Assembly: GCA_009780595.1 (NCBI GenBank) | Contig: WQZT01000091.1 | Coordinates: forward strand, 1-6,799 | Length of the DNA stretch: 6,799 bases | Source of the DNA: Treponema sp. | GTDB taxonomy: Bacteria; Spirochaetota; Spirochaetia; Treponematales; Breznakiellaceae | Direction: 5' to 3' | Shown: piece by piece, positions 5,490-6,799 of the stretch | Layout of the letters: each line of letters opens with the position of its first letter | Numbering within the stretch: position 1 is the first letter of the stretch | Notes under the pieces: generated by a model | What the model was told of the DNA's origin: nothing | Databases searched by the model: none | What the model saw: only the letters and a program-made list of their open reading frames with translations | Translations under genes and position numbers: made by a program

Positions 5490-6673
5490 GGTTCCGCCTT
5501 ACAATCGGGCAAACGCTGTTTTGCCGCAAGCCACTGCGTTACCTGTTTGCCTTTGCCGCCGAAGTTTCCGACCGCGAAAATATACAAGGGCTGCTGACTA
5601 CTCTCAAACACGTCGCGCTGGAAATCGCGTATGTTCCGCGTAATTTTGCACGGAACGTTTTCCCGTTTTAGTGCGTCGCGAAACGCCAGCGGCGCATGCC
5701 CTATGCAGACATACTCGTCGAACATCGATTTTCTGTGCTGTTCGGCAATGTAGCGCATAAACATTTCCGAACGGTCGGGGCGATCTTCGCGGTTTATCAC
5801 CAGCAGGATGCGTCTGCAATTTTCCGCTTTTTCAAAATCTGCAATCTGCTTGTGTACCGTTTGCGAGGCGGCAGTAAAAAGCCGCTGGGTAGATTCAATG
5901 TCGTTTGCGGCGCGGGCATCGGCAAAAAAAATAGCGCGGTCGTTTTCTTTCCAGCGATACACGGTAAACGCGCCGATGTCCGGTTTATGCGCCGCAATCG
6001 ATTGTTCCGCAGTGTTCCGGTCAATGCCGAGCAAGTCGGCAACTCCCAGAACGCAGGCGGCATTTTCGGGAAAGGCAAAGTCGGCGGCTTCCTGTGGATC
6101 AACGTAGCAGAGCCGCAGATTTTTTTGCAGAGCCGCAGTTTCCCAGACACCCGCAAAGGCGCATTCAGACGTAACAAGCGAACTGTTGCCGGGAACTGCC
6201 GCCGCAAAAATACGCGCCGCCTGTTCCATCGAGCCAAGCTCGTCGGTGTGGTCGTCGCGAACATTCGTAATAACGGTGATGTCCGGCTGCAGCCATTCCA
6301 TCGAAGTGTACTGCAACTCTTCCTTCACGGCGTTGCACTCGAAAACAAGCGCACGTTGTTTCCGCGTTCCGGTAAAGGCGCTTGCGATCATAACGTTGCG
6401 CTGTTCGCGGATATTTGCGGGACCAAAACGCAGGACTGGTTTTTCCGTTCCGTCAGGCAACAAAAGCCGCGCCGCGCTTCCGGTTGTTTTTCCAAACACT
6501 TCCATATCGTTCGCACGGAGCAGAGTGTGAATCATTCGCGTAACGGTAGATTTTCCGCGCGTTCCGTTGACGTGGATCACAAGGTCAAAGCGCTTTCTGG
6601 CGAGCCGCACCAGCAGCCACTCGCCAATGAGAAACAGGAAAAAGCCAATTACTGCCGCGTAAAGCAAGCCCAT
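5486..6673 (-). CDS. pgsB: Poly-gamma-glutamate synthase PgsB/CapB
   Basis: 395-residue ATP-dependent amide ligase of the Mur-ligase fold that polymerises glutamate through gamma-carboxyl amide bonds at the inner membrane. An N-terminal anchor (residues 2-22, GLLYAAVIGFFLFLIGEWLL) is followed by the P-loop HVNGTRGKSTVTR (34-46). Further family blocks are GKTTGSAARLLLPDG (61-75), ANIREQRN (86-93), FECNAVKEELQ (111-121), ITNVRDDHTDELG (135-147), ANDIEST (256-262), LVINREDRPDRSEMF (291-305) and AVGNFGGKGKQV (367-378). No key block is missing, so the enzyme should be active. It is the first of pgsB-pgsC-pgsW, ending in a TGA that overlaps the pgsC ATG. Only 15 bp separate its ATG from the upstream stop codon, with no strong ribosome site, so it is probably cotranscribed with, and coupled to, the gene before it. 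Confidence 0.93.
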   Translation of the reverse strand: MGLLYAAVIGFFLFLIGEWLLVRLARKRFDLVIHVNGTRGKSTVTRMIHTLLRANDMEVFGKTTGSAARLLLPDGTEKPVLRFGPANIREQRNVMIASAFTGTRKQRALVFECNAVKEELQYTSMEWLQPDITVITNVRDDHTDELGSMEQAARIFAAAVPGNSSLVTSECAFAGVWETAALQKNLRLCYVDPQEAADFAFPENAACVLGVADLLGIDRNTAEQSIAAHKPDIGAFTVYRWKENDRAIFFADARAANDIESTQRLFTAASQTVHKQIADFEKAENCRRILLVINREDRPDRSEMFMRYIAEQHRKSMFDEYVCIGHAPLAFRDALKRENVPCKITRNIRDFQRDVFESSQQPLYIFAVGNFGGKGKQVTQWLAAKQRLPDCKAEP

Positions 6674-6688
6674 ACAACGAGCCGCTGC

Positions 6689-6799
6689 TTAGTTCAAAAA
6701 AGCGCCGATGCCCGTCTGGTTGATCTCGTTGTAATCGGGAATCCCCCTGACAATAATTTCGTGCTGGGGATATTCCATAGAAAGAACAAAAAGAAATTC
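6689..6799 (-). CDS. C-terminal end of an unidentified protein upstream of pgsB (5' part outside window)
   Basis: The frame open from the window edge reads EFLFVLSMEYPQHEIIVRGI and then PDYNEINQTGIGAFLN, ending in TAA at 6689-6691. The 36 residues look like a real protein end: a hydrophobic beta-strand-like start, then a polar strand and a turn-rich tail. I do not recognise the family. The other two frames on this strand are also open or nearly so, so the call rests on residue character, on the stop lying 15 bp before the pgsB ATG, and on the shared strand. If it is part of the operon, it is the gene most likely to extend the pgs module. Confidence 0.5.
   Translation of the reverse strand, partial: EFLFVLSMEYPQHEIIVRGIPDYNEINQTGIGAFLN

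Noticed and set aside
4807..5529. Minus-strand open frame of 240 codons across pgsC and the pgsW start
   Set aside because: It overlaps pgsC out of register and has Arg/Cys-rich sequence with no membrane or ligase motif; pgsC and pgsW frames carry the family motifs.
6689..6799. Frameshift in the gene upstream of pgsB
   Set aside because: A first reading suggested two frames were needed; recounting the C5 run at 6743-6747 shows one continuous frame ending at TAA 6689-6691.
1..6799. CRISPR array, tRNA, rRNA or riboswitch
   Set aside because: No regularly spaced repeats, no cloverleaf or rRNA-like stretch, and no recognisable aptamer were seen on either strand.

Overview
The window looks like chromosomal DNA of a Treponema-like spirochaete. 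This is an inference from gene content: a PgsB-PgsC-PgsW poly-gamma-glutamate set, a lipoprotein with a spirochaete-style lipobox, a CcdA + TlpA pair, and an XRE regulator of a type that, from memory, is common in treponemes. No marker gene is present to prove the genus.

Left third (1 to about 1590) is worn accessory DNA. It opens with the 3' end and right terminal repeat of an IS630-family element (1-120). An XRE-type regulator follows on the minus strand (188-520), then the left end and N-terminal third of a second IS630-family element in the same orientation (526-868). The two IS ends match at 14 of 19 positions when inverted, and both end in TA. The second copy is dead: it has a frameshift, an in-frame stop and a truncation. 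It abuts a decayed minus-strand gene (873-1277) that reads as a small secreted protein or lipoprotein once one stop and two frameshifts are allowed for. About 325 bp with no supportable gene follow.

Middle (1603-3041) is an intact two-gene plus-strand unit. It encodes a CcdA-type membrane electron carrier and an exported TlpA/ResA-like thioredoxin, a pathway that carries reducing power to proteins outside the inner membrane.

Right half (3164-6799) holds a plus-strand M14-like (succinylglutamate desuccinylase/aspartoacylase family) zinc lipoprotein. Its 3' end overlaps by 48 bp the 3' end of the convergent minus-strand operon pgsB-pgsC-pgsW. PgsB is the ATP-dependent, Mur-ligase-like poly-gamma-glutamate synthase, PgsC its membrane partner, and PgsW the membrane-anchored 'poly-gamma-glutamate system protein'. 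No PgsA/CapA-type protein is in the window. The last 111 bp encode the C-terminus of an unidentified gene upstream of pgsB on the same strand.

The most interesting signals are the PgsA-less pgsBCW set facing a lipoprotein amidohydrolase, two genes whose promoter-like boxes are placed as if for leaderless mRNAs, and a regulator bracketed by IS630 ends with a possible IS-made hybrid promoter.
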